Source: Halesus radiatus (Eukaryota; Arthropoda; Insecta; Trichoptera; Limnephilidae). From it: DNA of 64,000 nucleotides. The stretch's first letter is position 1. Every line of letters starts with the position of its first letter. Under the pieces are notes generated by a model. The model had not been told where the DNA came from and did no database searches. It saw only the letters and a list, made by a program, of their open reading frames with translations. The stretch spans positions 1-64,000 of the forward strand of contig JAHDVE020000052.1 in assembly GCA_022606495.2 (NCBI GenBank), written 5' to 3'. This document shows, piece by piece, positions 35,796-48,339 of this stretch. Position numbers and translations under genes: made by a program.

Positions 35796-37458
35796 GTGCA
35801 TAAGTGTTAATAATCCAGTTTAAAAAATTCACAGGATGCATAGTTTTTGATTTCGTTATCAGTTATCACTTAATAGAGATGCTAAATAATAAAAAGAAAT
35901 AAGGGAAATTGAACATAAAGCATAATATAAGATACAGAAAGAGAGAAAAATAAATAAAGCAAAATACAGTATTTCTAATAACACCACTATTTTCCATGAA
36001 GTGATGAAAATATGGGATGCTGTTTATGAAGATATCCACATCGTCGCATAATAATAATAATAATAGTTAATTACTATATCGGATTTTTGTGAAGGTTCGT
36101 TCTCAAGTGCGCATTAAATTAACTAACCTAACCTTAAATAATTGTAAAATAACGGATATACTCCATGCATGAAAATTAAAACTATTACTTAAAATATTCA
36201 TGTGAAGCAGACTCACTACATGCACAATTTAGAAAAAATTGGAGGTATTCTAGATCATCATAGAATCTACATATTAGAGACATTGGGTTGAAATAGGCAT
36301 CAAGATAAAATGTTTTATGATTCCTTAAATTGCGTATATTAGGAATTTAGATGTCAATACTACTTAGACAATGAATGTTATAATAAATACTGTCTTTCGG
36401 GAATCTGATAATACTACTACATCTGAGAGAAGAATATGCATAGTTTTGATAGCCATTCAAAGTAGATACAGGATTGGGGTTTAAATTCATATAAGAAATT
36501 TCCACTCCAAGGCCGCAGACAGGCTAATGAAAATGATTATCAGACTTTCGATATTTGAAAATGTTTTTCACAGCAAGTCAGGAAAAGAATTGCTTTTGGC
36601 AGACGGACACGCCGATAACACAATTATATCGTCAGTTCATAACAATATCTTTGAATGCTTATTTTTTCTTGACCAAACAGCAATTTTTGGTATTTGGTGT
36701 CCATAATTTGCTGATTATGGAATTACGTTTAAAAAAGAAGTGAAGCCAAACATTTTGCTTCATCACGGCGATACATTTCAAAGCGGGATTTGGCATCTTA
36801 CACAATTAATTCCACGCTATTCGTTCGCCCCCTCCCTCGTTCAACTATTTAGGAAACTAACGGCCAATCTCCATAACTTTTCGAATGATCATTCTGAGGC
36901 ACCGATCAGTCAAGCGTTTTGTTGAGCATTCGTTCAGTTTGTTTGTTTCCAAACATGTGTTATCCAAAATTGTCTATGGATGTGCCCTACCACTTTCGTA
37001 GTATCTAAAATAGTGCCCGCTCACTTTCATAGACGTACATTTGACGTTTCTCTTTCGTGAGAGACAAAACGTAGCTTTTAATAAGTAAAATAAGGTTATC
37101 TTCAGTTTTACTTAAAACATATAAAAACGGAAATAATTCTTTGTCACTCAATATTTCAATCGCGATAAATAGATCGAAAACCAATAATGACGTTTGAAAT
37201 TTCACTGACCCTGTTCACAGTTTTTTATAACTAGCCCTCTGTTGAAGGTAACATAATTCACAAAAATCGATATCCTAAAATGATCGTAAATTTGATCGAG
37301 AACTTCGTTGGGAGGAGCGCATTTGTGCATTTGAACAGTGTTGAGGCAAGATTTCAGCTCAAAATTTGCTCAGTAGGGTTGGGAAGAACGGCCGTAAATA
37401 ATTTATGTGTGACTAATAAAATCGTAACATTTACGCCAGGCACATAGGTGTTGCTTTT
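35796..37458. other. AT-rich intergenic DNA
   Basis: Besides the decayed L2 tail at 36050 I see nothing. Frames of 60-66 codons at 36555-37205 are chance. Confidence 0.45.
36050..36118 (-). repeat. Degraded L2-like LINE tail
   Basis: (AAT)n followed by ATCGGATTTTTGTGAAGG and CAAGTGCGC resembles the antisense L2 3' end with many changes. Confidence 0.35.
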
Positions 37459-37613
37459 GTCACGTCAACAGTTTTGTCACTGTTTCAAAATCCATATACC
37501 TATTATAAATCGTTAAAAAAAATCACCCTTATGTCATGTCGCGTCTCTACGTACGCGCACATATACGTATACTGGAATGGATTTTGAAACAGTGACGAAA
37601 CTGTTACCATGAC
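37459..37613. mobile_element. Foldback/MITE-like inverted repeat
   Basis: Arms of 37 bases (37459-37495 and 37577-37613) match inverted at 33 positions, including CACTGTTTCAAAATCCAT. The spacer is 81 bases. No clear target duplication was found. Confidence 0.6.
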
Positions 37614-39035
37614 AGAAGTCACTCGGGTGCGCATGACCTTTTAGTGCACTTTAGTAATATTTCACTCCAGGTGCATTAATATGTTGGTAAAACGAAGAGA
37701 ATATTCAATATTTCCATTATTAATCTTTCAGTTTTGGACACGTTTGGGAATCTATCAAAATTTTATGACTAGTTTTTCAATGAAAGACAAGAATCTAAAA
37801 TTTAAAATGTCACTGCCGTGCAAAATTATTATGCCTTTTTTTCCGTAAGCATGGAAAAAATCAACATTAATTTGAATTTCAACATAAATATCTCACCTTT
37901 CGCGTAGGTAAAACAATCGTTTAAAAAAACACGTTTGATTTTAGAATTATCTAAACTTCAAGGCCATACATTGCTAATATCTTACTAATGGAGTTTCCAT
38001 TCCCAAATTGGCATCTTTACTGCTTCTGGCCTCACCCATGTATTATTAGGGGAATTCCGCAAATGTAATTTTGCCAGCAATTTAGTCTGGTAATTGTAAG
38101 GTGGGTCTCATCCATATTTTTATATTGACAAGGATCGTAGCGAACTTTAAAAAAAACTTTATCACACAGGTGTTAAAATAAATTTGGATTTACTCGTTTG
38201 CCGGTAAATTCCTAAAATTTGATATTTGCACCTACTAAATTTAGTGCCTACATATTCATCTACTAGCTTGCTTTGTTTCAAAAGTATTTTTTTAGTAAGT
38301 AAAACATGCTTTTGATTAGTTTATTTTTTGTCACAAAAATAATGTTAGCGGCCTCATAATGTAATGCTGAAAACAATATTATGGTATTGCATTTTCAATG
38401 ATAAATAATTTTAAAAATGCGAAATTTGAGTAAAATTTACAGTTAAGTACCCAAATATATCCTTTTTGGCATTTTATTGAGTAGCATACCCATATTATGA
38501 CATATATCGTTCTGAAAAACCGTCTTATCCATAGCTACCGTTCACAATTTATTTTTTACGTAGGCGTAATAAAGTCTCGAGTCATGGCATCCGGATTCTT
38601 GATTGGGGTCCGGGCCCCAATGAAGAATTTTATTTAGATGAAAGTGCCATGTCTTTCTGGAAACTGGGACGAACCCCACTTCTTCCACCCTTCGCGTAGC
38701 ATTCTTCACTATGACATTAATTTTTCCTGTTCAGCCTATCCAAACGATCAAAACATCTAAACTGCCCACTGACGTCTGAATTAATAGACGTGTCATAATA
38801 GCCAAATTTGCCTACCATTTTGACGGCAACCACGTGACAACCTAAATTTGGCACCAGGCGGGTTCACGCATTTCTTGAATAAATAACGTCATCATTCGTG
38901 TATTGACTGGAGACGAGCGATCATTCTAATATTTTATGGAATAAAACAATAATTATGGTTTCCTGCGAATTCAAACGTCGTAAAAATAGAAATGGTAAAG
39001 AGAATAATCGAAAATGTAGCATTTTATTCCACAAA
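37614..39035. other. AT-rich intergenic DNA
   Basis: No ORF, repeat match or notable motif found. Confidence 0.5.
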
Positions 39036-39358
39036 TAAGCGTTTTTTAGATGGTTTGGGCATGTGGAGCGAATGAACGAAGAAAGGAGTGTAAGAAGAAT
39101 GTATGACGCGAATGTGAATGGCAGAAGAATCCGGGGACGCCCGAGGAAGACATGGCACGATCAAGCGAATCAAATTCTTGAGTCGGGCCATGTCAGAAGT
39201 CGGAATAATAGAAGAGAATGTATGAGACGATGTATAAATGTGAATGAAGCAAGAAGTGTATGCCAAGATCGAGTTGTTTGGCGGTCCGTCCTCTCTGCCT
39301 ACCCCTGCGGGGAAACGGCGTGATGGTTAGTTAGTTAGTTAGTTAGTTAGTTAGTATT
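39036..39358 (+). pseudogene. LINE A C-terminus with GTTA-repeat tail
   Basis: One uninterrupted frame reads RMNEERSVRRMYDANVNGRR, IRGRPRKTWHDQANQILESG and CQDRVVWRSVLSAYPCGETA, then TGA. (GTTA)n follows from 39327 to 39355. The copy is 5'-truncated inside the C-terminal domain and is the best-preserved end of the family. Confidence 0.85.
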
Positions 39359-39771
39359 TTAGTTATTTAATTATATAAATGGCAGCTGTCCACGTTTCGT
39401 TCACGTGGTTTTGACTGCGGTAATATAATTTTAAATATTTTTCAAAAGGATCAAACTAAATACTTCAACAAAATATTAGGTTTTTGTAAACAAGTAGAAT
39501 CTTTTTTTATATTTACTGTTTTACTTATTGAATGTTTGGGATCTGTTACTACAGCTATGGGAAAATGTGACATTTGTCATAAATTTCACACAATTGTAAA
39601 AATGGTGAGTTGATAATTAGCAGATTTGCTTTTCGAGGGGTAAATACTAATTCTTTGCAATGCAACGCGAGTTGCCTGGAGACTGCCGCTATGCATTTAT
39701 TCGCAAATAAAATGACCTTGAACCACCTAAGCTCGCCCCTCACCCCCTTTATTTTGATTTCTTCCCCTTGT

Positions 39772-39953
39772 AAAGAATGCAAGGCTGATGTAAGCGTAGT
39801 GAACAAGAATTAGAAAGGGACGCATAGATGGTTTGGGCATGTAGAGCGAATAAACGAAGAGAGGAGTTTAAGAAAATATATGACGCGAATGTGAATGGAA
39901 GAAGAAGCCGGGGACGCCCGAGGAAAACATGGCACGATCAAGTGAATCAAATG
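39772..39953 (+). pseudogene. LINE A C-terminus, part before the SINE insertion
   Basis: The sequence from AAGAATGCAAGGCTGATG to AAGTGAATCAAAT matches LINE A (ANVNGRRSRGRPRKTWHDQV). It is interrupted by the tRNA-SINE at 39954-40143. Confidence 0.8.
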
Positions 39954-40143
39954 ACCGGTCAGTGGCTGAGTTGGCACCGTGTTTGGGTCTCACCCAGGCG
40001 TCGTGAGTTCAATTCCTCGGCTGGTTCATTCCTCCGTTACGACAAAAGCAACATCTTCCGTTTACTGTGATGCTAGTAGGAGATTTTCAAATATTGTCAG
40101 GTTATTCGTAACCAGGGAATATTTGTCTTTCTTTCGAAAAAAA
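39954..40143 (+). mobile_element. tRNA-derived SINE, family C, complete copy
   Basis: The head CAGTGGCTGAGTTGGCACCG holds an A-box-like element, and GTGAGTTCAATTCCTCGGC a B box, as for RNA polymerase III promoters. The body ends GATTTTCAAATATTGTCAGG, then an A-rich tail. It sits inside a LINE A copy. Confidence 0.85.
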
Positions 40144-40318
40144 AATACTCGAGTTGGGCCATGTCAGAAGTCGGAATAATAGAAGAGAATATATGAGGTA
40201 TTGTATGAATGTGAATGAAGCAAGAAGTGTATTCCAAGATCGAGTTGTTTGGCGGTCCGTCCTCTCTGCCTACCCCTGCGGGAAACGGCGTGATGGTTAG
40301 TTAGTTAGTTAGTTAGTT
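40144..40318 (+). pseudogene. LINE A C-terminus, part after the SINE insertion
   Basis: ACTCGAGTTGGGCCATGTCA continues the element cut at 39953 and runs to GGCGTGATGG and (GTTA)n at about 40298-40318. Confidence 0.8.
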
Positions 40319-41684
40319 ACCGTGTTAGGGAATTTCCAGTAATTACCCGCTCTGTGAAACTGCCCTTCTTAATCGTTTTCGAAACACTTGTTTTTCTGCA
40401 ACATATCAAGGTTGATACCAAATCTCCCCTGTGGCTGTAATCTTTGACCATTTTTCAACAGCGACTATTCACTTAAAAATAAGTATTCCATTATCTGGAT
40501 TAACCCTTCCGTCCATGTTATCTGTTGTTAATATATTATTATCAGACAGCTTAATGGTGCAGGATAGTAATTATTTCGAAATTAGTTTACCAATAGGGTT
40601 TGTAAATAGAAACACAATATTTGCAAGCATCAACAAGTTATATTTACTCATCGTCAAAACCCATTAAAATTGTTTACTAGTTCTTCGGGGCAAAGTCCAG
40701 CAACTCAATAAATGCAAACTGAATAACAAAACAAGCTGCAATTAGTTCTGTACTTAAAAATGTGTTATTTTGGTTTCAGTGTTTCCGATATAGGTATCCC
40801 CAGACCCTCGCTGATTAGCTTGTTTAAAGCTTACTGAAGTATATTATGATAAAAGTTTTCAAATCGTGTGTGTAACTCCTTATCCTTAATTGGCGAATTG
40901 TTATCTCCGGGGTTTCCCACCAGCTTTTCAGCAATTTCTATTTAATCACTTATGTGTTACCACAGTTGATACAAGGTGAATAACTACGATTGCAAAGTGC
41001 AAACAATTTATTTACATAAGCATTATCTTCAATTTACTTAGGCCTACGCTACATATCATTAATTGGAGGTCGTGCACATGACAATTAGTAATAATATCAT
41101 ATTCCATGTACTCACATATTCTAGATTATGGACAATCAGTTTACTCACTTTCACGAAGTCCGTCACTTGACCAAACTGATGATACGCGTCATTTCTTTCT
41201 ACGTAAGTATTGTGTTTATGAATCGTAGGAGTTGTTTACTAAAAAAACTGTCGATTTTGCTTTTTAAGAATTAGAGCACACGTCACAAACAACTACTCAG
41301 ACTTCAAAGGTGAATAACGTATATTGGCTGACGTCAATAATAATTAAATATTTCAACATAAGTGATTTTTTAAATAATGAGAAAAGAGGATTACATTCAA
41401 CAAACTAATCTATTGTTCTTCCGCCTAATATAACCCGACATGATCGTGCCATATCTTCGGCTCCATTTCATTTACGTGTGATCATTTTGACTGATCCAAG
41501 GAAGTAATAATTCAATTTAGGTTATTTTGCAGGAGATCCATTTCAATGTTTGGAATCTTGAATGCATTTTCTAGCTTCGTTAGTTTTTTAATAAAACTAA
41601 ATTTTTTGAGTTACTGCTCCTTTGCTTGGAGCAGTCGATTTGTTCACTGCTGTTCACGTTCACACCATATAAGCGTTCTTAATC
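40319..41684. other. Intergenic DNA, no feature
   Basis: No repeat match; frames at 40431 and 41546 lack domains. Confidence 0.5.
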
Positions 41685-41686
41685 TA

Positions 41687-41866
41687 CAAGGTGGCGCAAA
41701 AGTGATCACCCTATCAGAAGTGATCACCCTCTATTCAAATGGCGTCTTGTCAAGACAAGTTTTTTTACACCTCTGACAATAATAAAAAATGACCATGATG
41801 ACGTAAGACGTAATTTGTAAAAATGAGAGCATCTTCCGATAAGCTGATGACGTTTGCGCCACCTTG
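41687..41866. mobile_element. Tc1/mariner-like MITE (180 bp)
   Basis: CAAGGTGGCGCAAA at the left and TTTGCGCCACCTTG at the right are perfect 14-bp inverted repeats, flanked by TA on both sides (41685-41686, 41867-41868). An inner direct repeat AGTGATCACCCT occurs twice near the left end. Confidence 0.88.
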
Positions 41867-42279
41867 TACAAATACGATATTTCGCGGTTTATAGATTCCC
41901 TCTTTCATGCTCTTTTATTACAAATGCGCCCGAGAAACCCATTTCTACTGCTTTCCAATAAATTTCTCTTCTGATATAGTTATTTTTACTTAATTTTATC
42001 AGAAAATCATTTGGAGAATAATTGTGATAAATAGTTGAATTACTTCCTCTGATAAATCCTGAGAAGATTTATGCTAAATTAAGTACCTTACCTACGTGTA
42101 TTATGTTTCCAGCAATTTCACCGTATTATAGTTTTTATTTATTCCTTTATTCGTTACTTTAACTTACCCGAAAAATGCATAAATAATTGTAAATTTATTA
42201 AAAATCTAATTTATTTATTTCGCTTTCAAAGATCTCGTTTGCCCATTCATAATATTTACAAAAAATAGTGGAGATTCCC

Positions 42280-42560
42280 TCCGTAATCTCAGGTAAAACT
42301 GTTCCGGCTTAGTTTCCCGAAATATGCGGGTTTTTCCTGGAATCCTGACAGAGTTGGATAAGGAACATCCCATTAGGGCCCGACCCGGACCGTGTGAGGG
42401 GATGCCCTCTTCGAGCATTATCCACCCTGTCGGCGGCGAAGGAGGTTTATCCCAAAGGGATGCAAATTATGAAATTATCGCATTGTCACAGATCTGTTTC
42501 CCACCGTTTGACCTGACCGACTGAAAGCTGCAAGCGCCCTTACTTTTCAGGTCTCATCGG
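42280..42560. promoter_or_regulatory. Candidate enhancer with POU octamer
   Basis: It contains a perfect octamer ATGCAAAT (42460-42467), the POU-homeodomain word, inside a GC-richer single-copy block. The overlapping 66-67-codon frames on both strands are chance. Confidence 0.3.
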
Positions 42561-43089
42561 TTTATGTACGGCTTAAGGAAGCAGAATTCCCTTATTTCGT
42601 TTTACCGTGGGGACTTAATGATGATCCTGGGTTTTTAATAATAAGCAATAATAGAAAATTTTGGGTTATTTTTTTAACGTCACGTGCTTCTTGCGTGCTT
42701 CCATTTTATTATGGGGATCATGGATCATGATTTGTATTGGTGTTAAATATTTATGGATCGGGTTGCGTGAGCATACAACGACTAGTCGCCAAGACCCAAG
42801 TCAAGATGCCTGTCCATTAGCAGACTATGACTGGAGTCCTTATCATTGACATAAACTCACAGCATCGCACGACAGAATATTTTGTACGTACATAAAACAA
42901 CAGATAATTTAATTTTTTTTAAATATTCTAACTTGCATAACCATGAGCGTGCATCCATGCAAAAATCCTTATTCTCAATATGTTAAAAAACAAGGACTTT
43001 AACCTGCCCACCCTCCATCATATGTTCACTAGTTGAAAACTCTCAGAAGATGGCAGATATAATTTAGATTGTAGCTTTATTAAAAATTT

Positions 43090-43260
43090 TATATAAATCA
43101 AATTTAATAATGTTATTAATAAGTTCTGAAAGTATTTTTTTAGTTTTTATTGTTGTGACAGCTGTTTCGGCAATCAATGCCATTTTCAAACTGCGGTTGT
43201 GTAAATCAAATTTAACTATATTATTAAATTTGAATTACATTACAATAAAAAAAATTTAAA
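43090..43260 (-). other. Hammerhead-like signature flanked by short direct repeats
   Basis: The minus strand reads UUGAAAA (43183-43189), U, GGCA-UUGAU-UGCC, GAAA (43165-43168), CAGCUGUC. The word AAATCAAATTTAA occurs on both sides (about 43097 and 43204). The CUGANGA box has decayed. Confidence 0.35.
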
Positions 43261-46200
43261 TAGAAATCTGCGAATTAAACACAAAAAAAATTGATAGATT
43301 TTTGTTCTAGATACGTATTTTTGAAGTACTTGTAAACCTCTTTATCAACATCACTCCAATTCGTACCTACTACCAACTATAAAATGCCCTGAAATGTCTT
43401 CTTCTTGAGTTTTTGCTTCATTGGTGAAGATCGTGACCACCACCCCAATTTAATCAGCGAAATTCATATTTTTTTCAAGCAGGTAAGCGTAAGGTCAAAT
43501 ATAATGACGTTTCAAATTACCCCTCAAAATATAAAAAAAGTTCAAAATATTGCACGACCAAAAATTTCAAGATCCTACCGATTCCAAGAAAGTGGGTCCT
43601 TCCTTCTTTCCAATTTTGCATTATTAATAAATTGCGTGAGTATTACAACTTTCATCATTAGTCATTAACGGTATTCAATACCTATTTATATTAAATCTAT
43701 TTGTACGAAAGCAGTTGTCAGCGAGACCTTGAAAAATTCATTTATCTGTACATAGTATGCATAGGTGCTAATTGCTTCAAGAATGTATGAACAAAAACAC
43801 TTCGTTAGACTTACTGTTTTCTTCTTCTGCAATAACAAGCCAATTGTATTTAATTATTATGTTTTATTCAACTTGAATTATTAAATGTGTTTGAACATTG
43901 TTATCAGTTAACCACTTAAATCGTTATCTCACTAATGGGGGATTATAACTGACACCCTAATGTGACACTAATGGTGCTACCGACTTGGGTTAAAAATCAA
44001 AACAATAACACAACAGGCACCGTTACGTCGCTCGTACCCGTACTACGCTCGAGTACAATTATACGAGTGGACACTAATGAGTTGGAGTTCAACAATTGAG
44101 TCCATTACGTTTACTACACAACGGGAAGATCATATTATTGAGCGAGTCACCGAGTCAAAAGACCCATGATAATTAAAATCTGATCATTATTTGCAATGAG
44201 CAAAATAAAAATAATCATTTATACTTCAATAAAAGATTTCTACTGCTCATGTTGTATAAAACTCAGCGTAGAGTATTACAGCAGGAAAAAGATCGTACTT
44301 AATTACTTTATGATTAGTCTAAAACATTGGATATTTGGAGATTTTTTCAAAGCGTGCCGATGTATTAATAATTAATGATATTTGTGTTTATCTATGTATG
44401 TCACATTATTGTTTATTAAGCAATTAAAAACGTATGATTGTAGGTAACTACTCACTTCAAAACCATTTATTTTGTTACTATCTGACATTCTATAGTAGAC
44501 AAAAAAATTAAGGCGCTGAGACCATTTAAAACGTTTTAGATGACAACACCAAGATGGCTTATAAGAAGATATTGTAAATTTAAAAAGCACGATGGTCCAT
44601 GTGCATGTTTTTTCTTTCACCAAACAGTATCCGAGGGGAAATGATTCTACATCACATTTCAAGACAATTTTATATTTAAACTTTTTTCTTTATTTAATAC
44701 TTAACCGGAAAATGCGTATTTTTTGTATTTCTTAAATTTATCTATCGAAATAACCGTGTATTGTAATAAAAAAATAAAAAATTCTCATATTTAAAAAAAT
44801 TAATAAAAAAACGATTTATGACTTTTTGGAATGTTTCCGTTAGTCGAATGTGAAAAAAAAAATTTCAAAGAGCCAGTTAATAGCTTGGTATTGCCATAGT
44901 AGGAAAAAATGCAGTTCCACTTTATTAAATGTCCACATTTTATTGCCAAACTATAGGTACTAGTGGAAGACTCATCGGGTGAACTCTGTACAAATCCAAT
45001 GATTGTTTATTGACAAATTTGTACGGTCTGTCATGTTATAAAAAACACGATCTTTGAAATTTGATTCCTTCAATTATAAACAATTGATGATTTCATTGGC
45101 CATGCATTTGGTTCGATAACACCATCCGCTGTAATTTCTTATACTTATTAGTTATATCATTGTTTATAGCCGGTGTTGATGCGCTTTAGCAGATAAGGCA
45201 CGTACGCTGTATTGATCACGTACAAGAACACACGTGTAAGTAAATATGTTTGTAGCAAATCAGGAATACTTAGCACGATGCACAAGTGTTAATCATGACA
45301 ATTTTAAATATTATAATAGAACCCACACATGCAACTCACCTATGAGTATTTATCAATGTGTGGATTGGATACTTAAACTGTTTTTAATTCACTGATTGCT
45401 TTATCGTAATAAATTTACAAAATCTAATCTATCTTCCTCATTTTCCCAATACCTATCTATATTCGGTATCTACCTATTGCATGCAGACATTATGTTAATT
45501 AGTAGTCATATTTCGAACCTCAGTTCAATAGGGAACTAACTCAAAATACCTCACTTTGAGAAAAGTAGATTTGATTTGATAAGACATCGCTCCGATGTAA
45601 AGTTATTTTGTCCACCTATAACATAACAATAGATCCAACATGTAAGTAATTTATCAATCTATCATATCATAGGTGTAAATGGCTACATTTATTAAGTTCC
45701 AAACGGAAACATTTGACTTGTTTCTCCATTGAACTAAGAATGTGCTGATTTTATTATAATTCCATAAATAAATATCTGACTACATAATTAGGGCGAATCA
45801 AACTAATTCTTCTTATTAAAATATGAGAAGGGATAGTTTATTTACAATTTTTCTCCTTTAACTCAAAACAAAAAATTTGAGTTATTTCCCCATTAAACTG
45901 AGGTATCGATTTGTATCCGTAAGTTAAATACAACATTATCTAATGTATAGAATTCAGTTTTGGAGTAGGTACCCACAGTACTTCTGAGTAATAGATTATT
46001 TTTAACCATATATGTTTATACATGCATAAGTCAACATTCAGATTTAATATTGATTCTACGTTAATTATAATACAAGATAAACTGCGAGAAGAATATTGGC
46101 TGTACCGGCTCAAGTAGGATTTTTTTTTGTTATACATATTAACATCATTAAAAAAATAACAGGAATATAATATACGCACTCTTTCAGGGTATTGGTTATA

Positions 46201-46739
46201 TTTGGGTTAACTTTTTTTCTTCACACGATAAGTAACACTTTTTTTAAAAAGAAAAAAGTATATATGTATATGTCTAAATAGATATAAATAAATATCATAA
46301 ATATAATATAAGTATAGTTGTACAAATTTTTAGGAAATTATTTTTCACATTTTGTCTATGGTTTTAAGTTTAATATAAAATTTGAGAAGAAAATGGCCAA
46401 ACAATGGGTGAAATTAATTTGAAAGCGTAAATTAGAAAAATTTTATTTTGAGATAAATTTAATTATGTAGCTACTTATAATATTGTTAAATTTGTTGCTT
46501 GGAGTACACACTTACTCTATTATGATCTAACATAACGTATGCAGATACAAATGTACAAATGAATATCTACAATCGCTGCTACATCAATGAATTTAGTACA
46601 GTTTTTCATTCGGTTTTAATCAGATTATAGATTATTAAGAACTCAAAAGGATTCAGGCAGTGACATGGTATTTATCACGTAGGTACTTTATGAAAAACCG
46701 TGAATAATTTTACACCCTAAAGTGCACCACCCACATCGC
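43261..46739. other. Long AT-rich intergenic stretch
   Basis: No repeat of the families above was recognised. Short frames (43405-43668, 44372-44662, 45940-46179) show no domains. It may be the oldest unaltered spacer of the window. Confidence 0.45.
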
Positions 46740-46990
46740 AATGTGCAGTCGACAAGTTAGTCTACTTGTGTTTGGCACTTTTCCCAGGGCAGAGGTAAGT
46801 TCCCACGTGTCGGAAGTAAGAAGAAACCTGGTGGTAGGGACGTGCCTCATCTGCAGCGGTACCCGATGTTTATATCTGGAGAGGAAATTAGGAAAGACCC
46901 CCAGATTGATATGGCTTCCATCTGTGCCCGGTAAATACGCTCCTATCCTCTGGGTATCGGGACCCTTTCAACAAGTTCCCCGCTAGGGGT
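46740..46990. promoter_or_regulatory. GC-richer block with a Su(H)-type site
   Basis: CGTGGGAAC on the minus strand (46799-46807) fits the Suppressor-of-Hairless consensus. An 81-codon plus frame spans the block but shows no domain; non-coding is likelier. Confidence 0.25.
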
Positions 46991-47245
46991 ACTCAGTGTT
47001 TTATCAACTTTGGTCACCACCCGATAACTAGTACCCATAAATATTAATGCATTGTAAAAGTTTTCATTAATGCCTAAGTGAGTTAAAATGCTTAAGGTAT
47101 CAATATAAAATAAATCTTGTTCAATTTTGCAATAAATTTTTTAAAAAAGATTAATTTGTCGTCACTAGCTAATGCTGCATGATGTTAATTATTGGTAAAA
47201 TTCTTGACTGAATTCCAACGGGACTAATCGAAAACATTTTGAAAA

Positions 47246-47330
47246 GCCTCCATGGTGTAATGGTTTACACAATTGCTGGTTAGGAGGTTACGAGTTCAAA
47301 TCCCACCCAGTGAAAATAGGTAGGGTATTA
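47246..47330 (+). mobile_element. tRNA-like SINE, family H relative
   Basis: GCCTCCATGGTGTAATGG and GTTACGAGTTCAAATCCCAC give A- and B-like boxes. The 5' GCCTCCA does not pair with the 3' end, so a SINE head is likelier than a tRNA gene. Confidence 0.55.
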
Positions 47331-48339
47331 ACATCGTTTTTTCTTGGGCGTAGGTCTGATTGTTGTGATTATAAAATGGCTGTAGAGCTGTTTTATTTTT
47401 ATTATTTAGAAAACAGTATTTATAAATAAGTGTGCAAATATACAAAAATGACATATTCCAGAGCAATTTTATTCCATTAAATGAGTCATGGTACCTACGC
47501 AGTATTACAAATAATAAAGAAAAAAAATACCGTAATTATTGAAAAAATAATTTTCGTTTTTTACGTTATTCAGGTCTATGGATATAACAATGCATAGAAA
47601 TAAAAAAATGCTTAAAAACTATATTGTAGAAAACTCAAAACCAATCTTTAATAATCAAATCAAAAAAAAAAGTTTAAAACATCTGCTATAATCCGTCAGC
47701 ATCCCAGATGCATTTATAATTACCTATTATTCTGTACGCAAGTACCTAGGTAACTACACGGAGGTCGGAATTTCAGTTACAAATTACATCTGTTTGGCAG
47801 ATAATTTTGTTTGGTCCCTTGTTACGTGTGTAATCTGGTCAGACTTTTATTGGCTCCGGCTGCTCTAGAATCTGTACCTTCCTTGTTCCTGCCTTCTGTC
47901 TTCCTGAGGCCTGGGAATACCTAACAATAGAGCTTAGCCACAGTATTGGAGAATTCTCACGGTCAACAATAAATAAGCCTAGCTATAGTTCATATTTATA
48001 GGTGATGAGGTATCAACATAAAGGTGTAGGTATCTAAAACAAATAAAAATCATTACCCACTTAATCATAAGTATAAGTAAAAATATATATTACATTAAAA
48101 AAAAAAACATTGTAAATCTTTTGCCGAAAATATGTTAGTAGGTAAAACAATAAAGGATGATGTAGCCAGTTCGGCTGCGGATACAGAACATGTGAAACAA
48201 CGTAGATGTAGATACTATCTATATGACATATCTATGTATTAAAAACAATTTGTGAAACAATCAAGAGCTATTGCGACTAAAGTTAAGATATTCCTAAATA
48301 TACCTAAATACTACTTACATTTTATTTTTCTGTTTTATT
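47331..48339. other. AT-rich intergenic DNA
   Basis: The patch 47810-47960 is GC-richer; nothing assigned. Confidence 0.45.

Noticed and set aside
39327..39355. Telomeric repeat tract
   Set aside because: The unit is GTTA, not the insect TTAGG, and it forms the tail of a LINE.
47246..47315. tRNA gene (Glu/Asp-like start)
   Set aside because: The 5' GCCTCCA has no pairing partner at the 3' end; SINE head preferred.
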